Position numbers and translations under genes: made by a program | Source of the DNA: an uncultured Leptolyngbya sp. | GTDB lineage: Bacteria > Cyanobacteriota > Cyanobacteriia > Phormidesmidales > Phormidesmidaceae | Length of the DNA stretch: 6,645 bases | Direction: 5' to 3' | Assembly (NCBI GenBank): GCA_937899365.1 | Contig: CALBPH010000352.1 | Span: 1-6,645 of the forward strand | Notes under the pieces: generated by a model | Told to the model about the DNA's origin: nothing | Databases searched by the model: none | The model's input: the letters and a program-made list of their open reading frames with translations, nothing else | Shown here: positions 5,449 to 6,645 of the stretch, one piece after another | Position numbering within the stretch: position 1 is the stretch's first letter | How the letters are laid out: the number at the start of each line of letters is the position of its first letter

Positions 5449-6600
5449 TTAACGCAATACCTGGCTGGCTGCCGATACGCCGCTGCCGGGGGTAAAGCCC
5501 TCGTAGCCCAGGATTTGAAGGGTGGTTTCTAGGGCGGCGACGGTGGTGAGAATGTCGCGATCGCAAACAAACCCTAGATGCCCAATCCGAAAGATCTTGC
5601 CCTTTAGATGATCTTGACCACCCGCCAGCGCAATATCAAACTGCTTGCTCATGGTGGAGCGAATCGCCTCAGCACTGACAATTTCATCGGGGATTACAGA
5701 CGTCACCGCCGGGCTGCTGAAATCATCAGGCGCCAGCAGCGGCAGCCCCAACGCTTTCATCGCCGCACGGCTAGCCTGCTTCTGACGCTCATGACGAGCA
5801 AAAATATTTTCCAGCCCCTCTGCCTTCATCATCTCTAGGGCGGCCTGGAGGCCAAAGTACAAATTGACTGGCGGGGTAAATGGTGTGCTGCTCTTAGCAA
5901 AGGACTTACGATACTTACCCAGATCCATATAGAACTTGGGGAGGGTGGCATTAGCATAGGCCGCCCACGCCTTTTCACTAACCGAGACAAAGCCCATACC
6001 TGGCGGGATCATAAAGCCCTTCTGGGAGCCTGAAGCAACCACATCCAGACCCAGCTCATCCACCTTCAGGTCGTAGGAGGCCAAACTCGTGACCGCATCC
6101 ACAATGATGATGGCGTCACCGTGGGCCTTGACCTTCTCATTAATAGCTTCCACGGGGTTGAGCACACCGCTGGAGGTTTCACTGTGGGTGACGATAACGG
6201 CCTTAATCGCTTTTTCAGTATCAGCGGTCAGCGCAGCGCCAAACGCCTCAGGATCGAGGGGAACACCCCAATCCGTCTGAATCACCTGGACATCCAGGCC
6301 AAACGCTTTAGAAATTTGGGCCCAGCGATCGCCAAACTTACCGTTGCTGCCCACCAGAACTTTATCGCCAGCGCTCAGGAAGTTGATAATGCCTGCTTCG
6401 ACAACGCCGGTGCCGCTAGCACATAGGGTTAATACTTCATTCTTGGTCTGAAACAGCCACTGGAGGCCCTCATTGACCTCGGCGATGATTTTGCCAAAGT
6501 CGCCGCTGCGATGCCCGATGGGGTGCTTGGCCATCGCTTGCAGGACTTTCTCGGGTACCGGGGTAGGCCCCGGAATCATTAGCATTGCTTTATTGTCCAT
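5449..6600 (-). CDS. class V aminotransferase, alanine/serine-glyoxylate type
   Basis: This is a 383-residue PLP-dependent fold-type I enzyme of the alanine-glyoxylate / serine-pyruvate aminotransferase family, cytoplasmic, expected to move an amino group from serine or alanine to glyoxylate (photorespiratory glycine formation) or a similar 2-oxoacid. Visible features are PGPTPVP (10-16), HRSG (30-33), the cofactor phosphate-binding SGTG (62-65), HSETSSGV (139-146), the pyridine-nitrogen Asp168 in VDAVTS, the Schiff-base Lys194 in GSQKGFMIPPGMGF, and Arg338 in FRIGHLG, probably binding the substrate carboxylate. Length is normal. Relatives in cyanobacteria have been labelled 'soluble hydrogenase 42 kDa subunit', which the motifs do not support. 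The first ATG has no clear Shine-Dalgarno; ATGs at codons 6 and 8 are possible alternatives just before the conserved IPGPTP. Exact substrates cannot be told from sequence. Confidence 0.93.
   Translation of the reverse strand: MDNKAMLMIPGPTPVPEKVLQAMAKHPIGHRSGDFGKIIAEVNEGLQWLFQTKNEVLTLCASGTGVVEAGIINFLSAGDKVLVGSNGKFGDRWAQISKAFGLDVQVIQTDWGVPLDPEAFGAALTADTEKAIKAVIVTHSETSSGVLNPVEAINEKVKAHGDAIIIVDAVTSLASYDLKVDELGLDVVASGSQKGFMIPPGMGFVSVSEKAWAAYANATLPKFYMDLGKYRKSFAKSSTPFTPPVNLYFGLQAALEMMKAEGLENIFARHERQKQASRAAMKALGLPLLAPDDFSSPAVTSVIPDEIVSAEAIRSTMSKQFDIALAGGQDHLKGKIFRIGHLGFVCDRDILTTVAALETTLQILGYEGFTPGSGVSAASQVLR
5557..5564. repeat. HIP1 palindrome GCGATCGC
   Basis: A second perfect GCGATCGC, inside the C-terminal part of the aminotransferase gene (codons around RDI). 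Confidence 0.85.
6325..6332. repeat. HIP1 palindrome GCGATCGC
   Basis: A third perfect GCGATCGC, in the aminotransferase gene near the FGDRWAQ codons. A one-mismatch form, GCGATCGT, also occurs in urtA near 2854. Confidence 0.85.
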
Positions 6601-6645
6601 GGGTTTGGGGGATGAGGTATCAAAAGTGCATTCCCCAGAATCGCA

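Noticed and set aside
5449..6600. Annotation as a hydrogenase subunit
   Set aside because: The name is attached to cyanobacterial homologues, but the PLP lysine, the Asp and the conserved glycine-rich motifs are those of class V aminotransferases; there are no metal-cluster ligands.
1..6645. CRISPR array, tRNA, rRNA, transposase or phage genes
   Set aside because: No regularly spaced repeats, no tRNA-like or rRNA sequence, and all the long frames are accounted for by housekeeping or transport genes.

Overview
The window reads as cyanobacterial chromosome. The evidence is an NtcA-type nitrogen promoter, three copies of the HIP1 palindrome GCGATCGC, and protein sequences (UrtA, UrtB, UrtC, UreG, a class V aminotransferase) that look like those of filamentous or unicellular cyanobacteria of moderate GC content. 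I cannot name a genus with confidence; a Leptolyngbya/Phormidium-like or related Synechococcales organism is a reasonable guess.

Layout. Most of the window (1-3834, minus strand) is the 5' part of a urea ABC transporter operon, urtA-urtB-urtC-urtD, with urtD running off the left edge after nine codons. A textbook NtcA-activated promoter (GTA-N8-TAC, 22 bp, TAACAT) lies about 100 bp upstream of urtA. A hairpin with a T-tract between urtA and urtB looks like a partial terminator that would let the binding protein be made in excess over the membrane parts. Upstream, on the same strand, is ureG (4096-4722), the GTPase that loads nickel into urease. Divergent from it is a lipoprotein with a DUF192 domain (4857-5417), preceded by a possible 26-residue ORF that overlaps its start codon. 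Convergent with that gene is a class V alanine/serine-glyoxylate aminotransferase (5449-6600, minus strand). The two convergent genes are separated by a long palindrome that contains the DUF192 stop codon.

How the genes work together. UrtA captures urea in the periplasm, UrtB/UrtC form the channel, and UrtD/UrtE (outside or at the edge) would supply ATP. Imported urea is split by urease, whose activation needs UreG. NtcA would switch the transporter on when nitrogen is scarce. The aminotransferase is probably photorespiratory or amino-acid metabolism and has no obvious link to urea apart from proximity.

The main anomaly is urtB. Its reading frame is conserved over about 388 codons but contains an in-frame TAA at codon 52 (2223-2225), next to a second unusual residue (Glu47). 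Taken literally the permease is truncated or must restart at the adjacent GTG. This is a recent nonsense mutation, a recoding or re-initiation case, or a sequence error. I found no CRISPR array, tRNA, rRNA, transposase or clearly new multi-gene system.
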